From Hyphomicrobium_A sp963724945 (GTDB taxonomy: Bacteria > Pseudomonadota > Alphaproteobacteria > Rhizobiales > Hyphomicrobiaceae): a stretch of DNA of 64,000 nt. Both the position numbers and the translations under genes were made by a program. Positions 36,511 to 44,516 of the stretch are shown here, in pieces. Location of the stretch: positions 372,001 to 436,000 of the forward strand of contig CAVRWL010000002.1 in NCBI GenBank assembly GCA_963724945.1, in the 5' to 3' direction. Below the pieces are notes generated by a model, which was given only the letters and a program-made list of their open reading frames with translations, was not told where the DNA came from and did not search any database. The stretch's first letter is position 1, and every line of letters starts with the position of its first letter.

Positions 36511-36954
36511 ATGACAGCCGACTGGATCGGCATGACCAAGGACTTGCGCGCCGGCCTGCGCGAGATGCGCTCGGGCGCGCCCGAGGTCATGAAGGCGTTC
36601 GCCGACATCGCGCAGGCGGCGCTCAACACTCAGGCGCTCGATGCCAAGACCAAGGAGCTGATCGCGCTCGCCATCAGCGTCGCCGTGCGCTGCGACGATT
36701 GCATCGCCTTTCATGCCAAGGCGGCCGCCGATCAGGGCGCCAGCGGTGAGGAGGTGCTCGAGACGCTTGGCATGGCCATCTACATGGGCGCCGGACCGTC
36801 CGTGATGTACGCGGCGCACGCGCTACAGGCCTACAAGCAGTTTGCTTCAGACGGGACCGAGCGCCGCCTCCAAGGTCCGCACATAGCTCAGATGTATCTA
36901 AATATTGATGTTCCGGCGAGGCGAGAGGCCCGCCGCGCCGATGCAAACGAATAA
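36511..36954 (+). CDS. Carboxymuconolactone decarboxylase / AhpD-like protein
   Basis: 147 residues. The family motif is C61-D-D-C64-I-A-F-H68, the redox-active CxxC plus histidine of AhpD-type proteins. Helical segments around it (DAKTKELIALAISVAVR and EVLETLGMAIYMGAG) fit. It probably has peroxidase or disulfide reductase activity. It follows the ArsR and DUF2892 genes on the same strand by 41 bases with GAGGAG upstream, so it may belong to the same sulfur or redox stress operon. Confidence 0.85.
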   Translation: MTADWIGMTKDLRAGLREMRSGAPEVMKAFADIAQAALNTQALDAKTKELIALAISVAVRCDDCIAFHAKAAADQGASGEEVLETLGMAIYMGAGPSVMYAAHALQAYKQFASDGTERRLQGPHIAQMYLNIDVPARREARRADANE

Positions 36955-37116
36955 GCTCATGTGCGTCGGCACCCCGATGATTTAGCGAGCCCGTTGGCTC
37001 TTTATTGATGATTACCGTTGTCTAGTTGGGTCGGCTGGAACCCGGGCCGTCCAAAAGTTGCACCCGAAGTCTGCGCGGCCCTTCTCGGCGCAGTCTCTGC
37101 TGCAGGATTAGGTGCC

Positions 37117-37521
37117 ATGTCGAAACAGCTCCGACGCCTCACCTACGTCGAGGATGAGCCCGACATCCGCGCCATCACCGAGTTCGCGCTCAAGGAAATC
37201 GGCGGCTTCGAATTGGACGTCTGCGCCAGCGGCCCGGAGGCGATCGAGCGCACGCCCGATTTCGAGCCCGACCTCATCATCCTCGACGTCATGATGCCGG
37301 GAATGGACGGCATCGAGACCTTCAACCGCCTGCGCGCGATCCCCAAGCTCGCGCACACGCCCATCATCTTCATGACGGCGAAGGCCATGAAGCACGAGAC
37401 CGATCGCTATCGGTCCCTGGGTGTGGCCGACGTCATCCCCAAACCCTTCGACCCCATAGCGCTTGCCGAGCAGATCCGCGAGATCTGGCAACGGGCGCGC
37501 AAGGACGCGGTGACCCCGTGA
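37117..37521 (+). CDS. Single-domain response regulator (CheY-like)
   Basis: 134 residues from ATG 37117. Receiver-domain residues are all present: E12 and D13 of the acidic pocket, phospho-acceptor D57 in LIILDVMMPGMDG, threonine in FMTAKA and lysine in IPKPFD. No output domain follows. The gene overlaps the Hpt gene (GTGA), so they work together in a phosphorelay. No histidine kinase is nearby. An in-frame extension to 37018 exists but lacks conserved content. Confidence 0.88.
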   Translation: MSKQLRRLTYVEDEPDIRAITEFALKEIGGFELDVCASGPEAIERTPDFEPDLIILDVMMPGMDGIETFNRLRAIPKLAHTPIIFMTAKAMKHETDRYRSLGVADVIPKPFDPIALAEQIREIWQRARKDAVTP

Positions 37522-37883
37522 CTATGCAGGAGCAGCTCCGGGCCTTGGTGGTGCGCCACCACGCCAACCTGCTCGAGCAGATTGCGGTGGTCAGTCGACT
37601 GCTCGACGAGCAGGATGAGCACGGAGTTGCGCGCCCGCGGATCGAGGAGGCGCAAGGCATCTCGCACCAGCTCAAGGGCACCGCCGGCTCGATGGGCTTC
37701 CCCAATGTAGGCGCGGCGGCGACCGCGCTCGACGACAGCCTCAAGGCGCTGAAGCGCGAGGGCGCCGCGGCAAGACTGAGAACCTCGCTCGACCTGCTCG
37801 ACACGCTGCGCCGCGTCGCCGATGCAACGACGCCCGAGATGTCGACGCTCTATAACGCCGACCTCTCGCAACTCAAGCGATAG
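37518..37883 (+). CDS. Histidine phosphotransfer (Hpt) domain protein
   Basis: 121 residues from GTG 37518 (ATG 37524 is also possible). The motif ISHQLKGTAGSMGF holds the phosphorylated His (residue 50 counted from GTG) and the following K-G-x-x-G pattern. It relays phosphate between an unknown hybrid kinase and the response regulator encoded just upstream, which its start codon overlaps. Confidence 0.82.
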   Translation: MTMQEQLRALVVRHHANLLEQIAVVSRLLDEQDEHGVARPRIEEAQGISHQLKGTAGSMGFPNVGAAATALDDSLKALKREGAAARLRTSLDLLDTLRRVADATTPEMSTLYNADLSQLKR

Positions 37884-37912
37884 GGGAGCGGCGCGTCAGC
37901 CGCGCGATCCCC
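37883..37912 (+). terminator. Possible interrupted-stem hairpin after hpt
   Basis: GGGGA-GCGGC...GCCGC-(4 bases)-TCCCC forms a two-part stem beginning on the last base of the hpt stop codon. It lacks a U-tract, so intrinsic termination is uncertain. Confidence 0.3.
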
Positions 37913-38335
37913 GGCCACGGTGACCAATTCGGCGGCGCCCTTCGGGGCGCTTGCGCTCTCCTCTGCGGTTCTCATCGTGCCGGCCACAGGGCCAGCGTCT
38001 TTTACTGAGGCAGGACGTCGCAGCGCCCAAAATACGATCCGCTGCCTGCGACCTGAATTCATTCTATAAAACATGGCGCGGCGGCACGGCGCGGCGGCCA
38101 CGAAACATCGGGCTTTTGGGCATACCGGAACGGCTCGCCGCCAGTCGATCAGCACGCGAACCAATTCGCGACCGAGCTCGTTGTCGGTCGCGCCCCCGAG
38201 CACGACGGCATCGCGGTCGGGAAAGTCCCCAACCAAGGCGGCGAACTCCGGGATCTCGGTGGGGCAAACGGTGAGGAATGGCACACCCCCCGCGTCCTAA
38301 CCTTAAGATCCGACTGCATTCATCACCAAAACGCC
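37913..38335. other. Intergenic region before ispA
   Basis: About 420 bases. A minus-strand open frame (37850-38284, starting MPFLTVCPTEIPEFAALV) has some protein-like character in its first 50 codons, but I do not recognise it and its later part looks like noise. A short gene remnant is possible. No clear promoter for ispA was identified. Confidence 0.35.
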
Positions 38336-39290
38336 ATGATAGCACGAGCCAAATCAGGTAAGCACCGAGAGACAATTGGGGCATTGGGGGGTGGCTTGGA
38401 TTTCGCTCTGAGGCTTGAGGCTTGTAGGCAGGCGGTCGACGCGAAGCTTGCAAGCCTGCTCGAAATGTACCCGGCCGAGGCGACCGGATCGAGCCCCCTC
38501 GCCGAGGCCATGCGCTACGCCACGCTCGGGGGCGGCAAGCGCTTCCGTCCTTTTCTCGTGGTCGAGACGGCAGCCCTGTTCGGGGTCGCGCAAGTAGAGG
38601 CGCTCGCGGCCGCCGCCGCGGTCGAATGCATCCATTGCTACTCGCTGGTGCACGACGACCTTCCGGCCATGGACGACGACGATTTGCGCCGCGGCCGCGC
38701 CACCGTGCACAAGGCCTTCGACGAGGCGACCGCCATTCTCGCTGGCGACGCGCTTCTGACGTTAGCCTTCGAGGTCCTGAGCAGGCCGGAGGCCGACCGT
38801 GACCCCGCGGTTCGCGCCGAGCTCGTGCTCGGCTTGGCGCGCGCGTCGGGATGGCAGGGCATGGTCGGCGGTCAGATGCTCGATTTGCTCGCCGAGCACA
38901 CGCCAACGGATTTGCCGGGGGTCAGCGCATCGAGGCACTCAAGACCGGGGCGCTGATCGAGTTCTCCGTCATCGCCGGCGCCGTTCTCGGGCGCGGCGAG
39001 GCCCACGGAGCGCCAGGCGCTCGGACGCTACGCGCGCGCGTTAGGGCCTTGCGTTTCAAATTGCCGACGATCTTTTGGATGCGGAAGGCGATGCCGCCGA
39101 GGTCGGCAAGGCGACGGCAAAGGATGCCGCCTCCGGCAAGGCGACGTTCGTCTCACTGCTCGGCATCGAGGCGACCAGGGATAAGCTCAAGGAGCTCGAA
39201 GCCGAGGCGATCAATTCTCTCGCTGCCTGGGACGCCCGCGCCGACGTGCTGCGCGAGGCCGCGCGGTTCGTCGTCAACAGGCGCAGCTAA
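38336..39290 (+). CDS. ispA: Farnesyl/geranylgeranyl diphosphate synthase (three frameshifts)
   Basis: Polyprenyl synthetase condensing IPP with DMAPP/GPP to farnesyl-PP, the precursor of squalene. The first aspartate-rich motif DDLPAMDDDDLRRG and the GGGKRFRP substrate motif are seen. The second motif region is split by frame breaks near 38913, 38995 and 39055, but the pieces GMVGGQMLDLLAEHTPTDL, EALKTGALIEFSVIAGAVLG and LLDAEGDAAEVGKATAKDAA align in order with the family, ending at TAA 39290. The first gene of the hopanoid supercluster. An enzyme of this pathway is essential, so the breaks are probably sequencing errors. Start ATG 38336; homology begins after about 20 codons. Confidence 0.82.
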
Positions 39291-39329
39291 AGCCAACCGT
39301 CGAAACCTCTCGCGCGAGAAAGGCGCCAC

Positions 39330-40331
39330 GTGCCCATGAAGGACCTCGCGTTCGTCACCGGTGCGTCGGGTTTCGTGGGCTCGGCGGTGGCGAGGGCGCT
39401 GCTCGGCTCGGGCTATGCCGTGCGTGCACTCGTGCGCACCGGCAGCCCTCGCCTCAATCTGCAGGGTCTCGATCTCGACGTCGTCGAAGGGGACATCCGT
39501 AGCCCCGAGGCCATAGCCGCCGGCATGAAGGGAGCACGCTACGTCTTTCATGTGGCGGCCGACTACCGGCTCTGGGCGCCGGATCCAAACGAGATCCTGC
39601 GCACCAACGTTGGCGGCACCCGGGTGGTGATGACCGCCGCGCTCGGCGCCGGCGTCGAGCGGATCGTCTACACGTCCAGCGTCGCCACGCTGCGCCTGCG
39701 CGAGGACGGGCGCCCGGCGGACGAGACGAGTCCTTTGTCCGAGGACGAAGCGATCGGGGCCTACAAGCGCAGCAAGGTCGCCGCCGAGCGCCTCGTCGAG
39801 GACATGGTGAAGCGCGAGCGCCTGCCGGCCGTCATCGTCAATCCGTCGACCCCCATCGGGCCGCGCGACGTGCGCCCCACGCCGACCGGGCGCATCATCA
39901 TCGAGGCGGCCTCCGGCCGCATGCCGGCCTTCGTCGATACGGGGCTCAATCTGGTGCACGTCGACGACGTCGGCGCAGGGCACTTGGCGGCGCTCCGGCG
40001 CGGGCGCATCGGCAAGCGCTACATCCTCGGCGGCGAAAATGTGAGCCTCGCCGACCTGCTCGCACGGATCGCGGTGCTGACCGGGCACAAGCCGCCGCGC
40101 GTGCGCCTGCCGCGCGCCCTCATCTATCCGTTGGCGTTCGCCGTCGAAAGCGTCGCGCGCCTCACGCAGCGCGAGCCGTTTGTCACGCTCGATGGCCTTA
40201 GGATGGCGAAGTACAAGATGTTCTTCACCTCCGCCAAGGCCGAGCGCGAGCTCGGCTACACCTCGCGGCCCGTCGATGACGCGCTGCGCGATGCGCTGCA
40301 ATGGTTCCGCGCCAAGGGCTACCTGTCATGA
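39330..40331 (+). CDS. hpnA: Hopanoid-associated sugar epimerase HpnA
   Basis: 333 residues, extended-SDR fold: FVTGASGFVGSAVARALL for NAD(P), SSVATL, catalytic YKRSKVAAERLVED, and NPSTPIGPRDVRPTPTGRI, the characteristic HpnA signature. The start is GTG 39330 (ATG 39336 alternative). Its precise reaction is unknown; it is associated with hopanoid clusters. The 3' end is followed by a near-copy of its last 16 bases, and hpnB starts 13 bases after the stop. Confidence 0.9.
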   Translation: MPMKDLAFVTGASGFVGSAVARALLGSGYAVRALVRTGSPRLNLQGLDLDVVEGDIRSPEAIAAGMKGARYVFHVAADYRLWAPDPNEILRTNVGGTRVVMTAALGAGVERIVYTSSVATLRLREDGRPADETSPLSEDEAIGAYKRSKVAAERLVEDMVKRERLPAVIVNPSTPIGPRDVRPTPTGRIIIEAASGRMPAFVDTGLNLVHVDDVGAGHLAALRRGRIGKRYILGGENVSLADLLARIAVLTGHKPPRVRLPRALIYPLAFAVESVARLTQREPFVTLDGLRMAKYKMFFTSAKAERELGYTSRPVDDALRDALQWFRAKGYLS

Positions 40332-40344
40332 TGGGCTACCTGCC

Positions 40345-41511
40345 ATGACAGTCGAGCTCGGCGTCGCGATCGTCGCTTTGGCGATCTGGCTCTACCTTTT
40401 GCTGTTTCGCGGCGGGTTTTGGCTCGGGCGGGAGAACGATACGCGTGACCCATTGTCGATGAGCAAATCCACTGAGGCCTCTCCGCGCGTCGTCGCCGTC
40501 GTGCCGGCCCGCAACGAGGCCGACGTGCTGCCGCGAAGCCTGCGCTCCCTACTCGCGCAGGATTACATGCCGCCGCTGAGGGTCATCGTGGTGGACGATC
40601 AAAGCGAGGACGATACCGCCGAGGTCGCGCGCCGCATCGCTGCCACGGCGCGCGGCGAGGTCACGGTGCTGCATGGAGAGCCGCGGCCGCCGGGCTGGAC
40701 CGGCAAGGTCTGGGCCCTGCAGCAAGGCATTGCCCACGCCGCGACCTCGGCAGATCCGCCCCAGTATCTTCTGCTGACGGACGCCGACATCGCCTATGCA
40801 CCGGATGCCGTGGCCCACCTCGTCGCGCGCGCTCGCGACGGCGGTTTGGTGCTGACCTCGCTCATGGCGAAGCTCAACTGCGAGAGCTTGGCGGAGCGCG
40901 CGCTCATCCCCGCCTTCATCTTTTTCTTCCAGATGCTCTACCCGTTCGCCTGGGTCGGACGGCCGACAAGGCGCACGGCAGCCGCAGCGGGCGGTTGTAT
41001 GCTTGTAGAGCGCCGCGCGCTCGAACGTGCGGGCGGCATCGCCGCCATCCGCAACGCGCTGATCGATGACTGCGCGCTCGCCGCGGCGATGAAGGAGGAA
41101 GGCCCGATCTGGCTTGGCCTGACGAACCGCGTCGTCAGCCTCAGGCCCTATCCGCGCCTCGATGATATCCGACGCATGGTATCGCGCTCGGCCTATGCGC
41201 AGCTCGGTTACTCGCCGTTACTGCTCGCCGGCACGGTTGTCGGCATGGCCGTCACCTATCTCGCGGCTCCCGCGCTCGCCATTTTCGGCGATTATCCGTC
41301 CTCGGCAATTGGCATTGCCGCGTGGCTCATGATGGCGATAGCCTTCCAACCGACGCTACGCTTTTATCGCTCCTCCCCGCTTTGGGGGGTGGCATTGCCG
41401 CTCATTGCGGCGGCCTATCTGGCTTTCACGATGGATTCCGCCTACCAGCATTGGCGCGGGCGTGGCGGCATGTGGAAAGGCCGCCCTCAGGCGTTGCCGG
41501 AGAAGCGATGA
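40345..41511 (+). CDS. hpnB: Hopanoid-associated glycosyltransferase HpnB
   Basis: 388 residues, GT2 family: an N-terminal membrane helix (VAIVALAIWLYLLLF), the catalytic core VVAVVPARNEADVLPRSL, VDDQSEDDTAE and LLTDADIAYAPDAV, then C-terminal membrane helices. Start ATG 40345. The stop overlaps the hpnC start (ATGA). It is thought to act on a hopanoid-linked or related lipid substrate at the inner membrane; the donor sugar is unknown. Confidence 0.9.
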   Translation: MTVELGVAIVALAIWLYLLLFRGGFWLGRENDTRDPLSMSKSTEASPRVVAVVPARNEADVLPRSLRSLLAQDYMPPLRVIVVDDQSEDDTAEVARRIAATARGEVTVLHGEPRPPGWTGKVWALQQGIAHAATSADPPQYLLLTDADIAYAPDAVAHLVARARDGGLVLTSLMAKLNCESLAERALIPAFIFFFQMLYPFAWVGRPTRRTAAAAGGCMLVERRALERAGGIAAIRNALIDDCALAAAMKEEGPIWLGLTNRVVSLRPYPRLDDIRRMVSRSAYAQLGYSPLLLAGTVVGMAVTYLAAPALAIFGDYPSSAIGIAAWLMMAIAFQPTLRFYRSSPLWGVALPLIAAAYLAFTMDSAYQHWRGRGGMWKGRPQALPEKR

Positions 41512-42389
41512 CGATTGGTGCCGAGTTCAAGTCCGGGAAGACCGAGTACGACGAGAACTTTCCCGTCGCCTCCAGGCTTATTGCGCCGCGCTTTCGCGCT
41601 CCCGTCATCGCCTTCTACCGCTTCGCCCGTGCGGCTGACGACGCCGCCGATCATCCGACGCTTAGCGAGCCGGACAAATTCGCGCTTCTCGATGCGCTCG
41701 AGCATACACTCATCGGCAAGTCGGATGCTGCGCCCGATGCTCTGCCGTTGCGCCGCGCGCTCGCCGCGACCGGCCTTTCCGCGCGCCATCCCCTGGAGTT
41801 GCTGGTTGCGTTCCGCCAGGACGTCACGAAGCGCCGCTACCGCGACTGGGACGAGCTGATGCAGTACTGCCGGTATTCGGCGATGCCCGTCGGGCGCTTC
41901 GTCTTGGACGTGCACGGCGAAAGCGAGGACACCTGGGCTCCCTCGGATGCCCTGTGCTCTGCGCTGCAGGTGATCAATCACCTGCAGGATTGCGCCAAGG
42001 ATTACCGTGCGCTCAATCGTGTCTACGTCCCGCTCGACACTCTTGCCGCCTACGACATCGGTGTGGAGACGCTCGCCGCGCCTGAGGCGTCGCCGCAACT
42101 GCGCGCCTGTCTCGTCTTGCTCGCCGACCGCACCGCGCTTCTGATGCCTCAGGCCGCGGAGCTGCCCGAGCGGGTCAGAAATGCGCGGCTTGCGCTGGAG
42201 ACGGCTGCAATCGTCAGGCTTGCCGGCGCGCTCATTGCGCGTCTGCGGACCCGCGACCCCTTGAGCGAGCGTGTACATCTGTCGCCGGCGCAGGCCCTCC
42301 TGTTTTCGACGCGCGGCGCGGGCGGCGCGCTCTTGCGGCGCATCGGTCGCCACTTCTTCCCGCTGGCTGCCAGAGGGAACGCACAATGA
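41508..42389 (+). CDS. hpnC: Squalene synthase-like HpnC (hydroxysqualene synthase)
   Basis: 293 residues from ATG 41508, overlapping the hpnB stop. Squalene/phytoene synthase fold: first Asp-rich motif FARAADDAADH and second region INHLQDCAKDYRALNRVYVP. In the three-enzyme bacterial route HpnC converts presqualene diphosphate to hydroxysqualene. The final TGA overlaps the hpnD ATG (ATGA), so the genes are translationally coupled. Confidence 0.92.
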   Translation: MTIGAEFKSGKTEYDENFPVASRLIAPRFRAPVIAFYRFARAADDAADHPTLSEPDKFALLDALEHTLIGKSDAAPDALPLRRALAATGLSARHPLELLVAFRQDVTKRRYRDWDELMQYCRYSAMPVGRFVLDVHGESEDTWAPSDALCSALQVINHLQDCAKDYRALNRVYVPLDTLAAYDIGVETLAAPEASPQLRACLVLLADRTALLMPQAAELPERVRNARLALETAAIVRLAGALIARLRTRDPLSERVHLSPAQALLFSTRGAGGALLRRIGRHFFPLAARGNAQ

Positions 42390-43225
42390 GCGCGGTGCAG
42401 ACCTCCGGTGCGCTTGGCGCCCCTGCCGCCTCAGGCAGCTCGTTCTACGCCGCGATGCGCATTCTCCCGGCCCCACAGCGCGAGGCGATGTATTCGGTCT
42501 ATGCCTTCTGCCGTGCGGTCGACGACATCGCCGATGACGGGGGCCCGGAGCGCCCGCGCCTCGAGGGTCTCGACCGGTGGCGCCGGGATATCGATCGGCT
42601 CTACGCTGGCGGCAGCGAGACCGAGCTTACAGCAGGTCTCCACTCTCCCATCGAGACCTTCAGACTCAAGCAGCCGGACTTCCTCGCGGTGATCGACGGC
42701 ATGGAAATGGATGTGCGCCATGCCATAAGAGCGCCGGATTGGCAGACGCTCGACCTCTACTGCGACCGCGTGGCCTCGGCAGTTGGCCGGCTCTGCGTGA
42801 AAATCTTCGGCATCAACGATGACAGCGGGGTGCCCCTCGCGCACCACCTCGGCCGCGCCCTGCAGATGACCAACATCCTCAGGGACCTCGATGAGGATGC
42901 CGCCATAGGGCGCCTTTATCTGCCGCGCGAGGCGCTTGCCGGAGCCGGCATTACCGACCACGACGTCGTCAAGGTGCTCGCCGATCCTGCGCTCGACACG
43001 GCTTGCCGCATCCTCGCCCAGCGTGCCCGCCAGCATTTCGACGAGGCCGAGCAGATCATGGCGCGCTGTGAGCGCAACAGCGTTCGCTCCCCGCGCCTGA
43101 TGGCCGCCGTCTATCGCCCCATGCTCGACAAGCTCGTCGCGCGAGGCTGGTCGCCGCCGCGGCTCAGGTTGCGCCATTCCACGCCGCTGATCCTCTGGGC
43201 GGTGCTGCGTTACGGCCTCCTTTGA
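42386..43225 (+). CDS. hpnD: Presqualene diphosphate synthase HpnD
   Basis: 279 residues. Motifs FCRAVDDIADDGG and TNILRDLDEDAAIGRLYLP carry the two Asp-rich diphosphate-binding sites. It joins two farnesyl-PP to presqualene diphosphate. Overlaps hpnC at its start and hpnE at its stop (TGATG). It is of normal length with no frame problem. Confidence 0.93.
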   Translation: MSAVQTSGALGAPAASGSSFYAAMRILPAPQREAMYSVYAFCRAVDDIADDGGPERPRLEGLDRWRRDIDRLYAGGSETELTAGLHSPIETFRLKQPDFLAVIDGMEMDVRHAIRAPDWQTLDLYCDRVASAVGRLCVKIFGINDDSGVPLAHHLGRALQMTNILRDLDEDAAIGRLYLPREALAGAGITDHDVVKVLADPALDTACRILAQRARQHFDEAEQIMARCERNSVRSPRLMAAVYRPMLDKLVARGWSPPRLRLRHSTPLILWAVLRYGLL

Positions 43226-44481
43226 TGGCGCGCGGAACCGTCCACATCATCGGGGCCGGTCTATCCGGCCTGTCGGCCGCCGTCAGCCTCGTCGGGCGCG
43301 GCGCCAACGTCGTCGTACACGAGCTTGCCCGCCATGCCGGCGGCCGCTGCCGCTCCTACTTCGAGCCGACCCTCGGCCTCACCATCGACAACGGCAATCA
43401 CCTTCTTCTGTCGGGCAACCACGCCGCGCTGGCACTGCTAAAGACGATCGGCTCCGCTAACGCGCTCATCGGACCCAAGGAGGCCGAGTTCGCCTTCGCC
43501 GATCTTGCTTCGGGCGCACGCTGGCTGGTGCGGCCCAACGCGGGGCCCCTGCCGTGGTGGATCTTTGCAAGCGGCAGGCGTGTGCCGGGCACGGGCGCCC
43601 TCGATTATCTCGCGCTTGCGCGCTTGCTCCTGCCCGCGGGCGACCGAAGCATCGGCGAGGTGATCACCTGCAGCGGCACACTCTATGACCGCCTCCTGCA
43701 CCCGGTCTTTGTTGCCGCGCTCAACACCGATCCGGCGGCGGCCTCGGCGGCGCTGGCCGGTGCGGTCGTGCGCGAGACGCTGGCAAAGGGAGGTCGTGCG
43801 TGCCGGCCCCTCGTCGCCGCTGACGGCCTGGGGCCCGCGTTCATCGATCCGGCCCTTGCCTACCTCGAGCGCCACGGCGCTCAAGTGCGCTTCGATCATC
43901 AGCTGCGCGCGCTCGACCTCGCGGACGAGAACGTGCGCGGGCTCGATTTCGGCGAGGACAAGATCGATCTTGGCAAAGACGACGCCGTCATCCTCGCCGT
44001 GCCCGGCTGGGTTGCCCCGTTGCTGATCGCGGGTCTGTCGGCGCCGAAGGCGTTCAGCGCTATCCTCAACGTTCACTTCAAGATCGCACCCCCGCCCGGC
44101 TTTCCGCGCATCCTCGGCGTGCTCAACGCGACGACCGAATGGCTGTTTGCCTTTCCCAACCGGATGTCCGTCACCGTTAGCGCGGCCGACCGATTTGTGG
44201 AGGCGGAGCGCGAGCCGTTAGCGCGCGCAATCTGGAGCGAGGTTGCAACGCTCACGGGCTCGGGCAGCGAGCTGCCGCCGTGGCAAATAGTCAAGGAGCG
44301 AAAAGCCACCTTCGCCGCATTGCCGGACGAGAATGCCAGGCGTCCCGGGCCGGCGACGCGCTGGCGTAACCTCGTGCTCGCCGGCGACTGGACAGCGACC
44401 GGCCTGCCTGCGACCATCGAAGGCGCCATCCGATCCGGCGTCCGGGCCGCCGATCTGGTGAGGGTCAAATCCGCCTGGTGA
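43225..44481 (+). CDS. hpnE: Hydroxysqualene dehydroxylase HpnE
   Basis: 418 residues. N-terminal FAD-binding motif VHIIGAGLSGLSAAVSLVGRG, then HAGGRCRS, and a C-terminal FAD segment NLVLAGDWTATGLPATIEGA, as in amine-oxidase-fold flavoproteins. HpnE reduces hydroxysqualene to squalene. Start ATG 43225 inside the hpnD stop overlap. 35 bases separate it from shc. Confidence 0.92.
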   Translation: MARGTVHIIGAGLSGLSAAVSLVGRGANVVVHELARHAGGRCRSYFEPTLGLTIDNGNHLLLSGNHAALALLKTIGSANALIGPKEAEFAFADLASGARWLVRPNAGPLPWWIFASGRRVPGTGALDYLALARLLLPAGDRSIGEVITCSGTLYDRLLHPVFVAALNTDPAAASAALAGAVVRETLAKGGRACRPLVAADGLGPAFIDPALAYLERHGAQVRFDHQLRALDLADENVRGLDFGEDKIDLGKDDAVILAVPGWVAPLLIAGLSAPKAFSAILNVHFKIAPPPGFPRILGVLNATTEWLFAFPNRMSVTVSAADRFVEAEREPLARAIWSEVATLTGSGSELPPWQIVKERKATFAALPDENARRPGPATRWRNLVLAGDWTATGLPATIEGAIRSGVRAADLVRVKSAW

Positions 44482-44516
44482 CGTCGCACTCCTGCAGCCA
44501 ACGAAAGGATTGAGAA

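Noticed and set aside
37850..38284. Minus-strand 144-codon open frame before ispA
   Set aside because: Only its first 50 codons look protein-like and no family was recognised; it overlaps the end of hpt. Kept only as a note in the gap entry.
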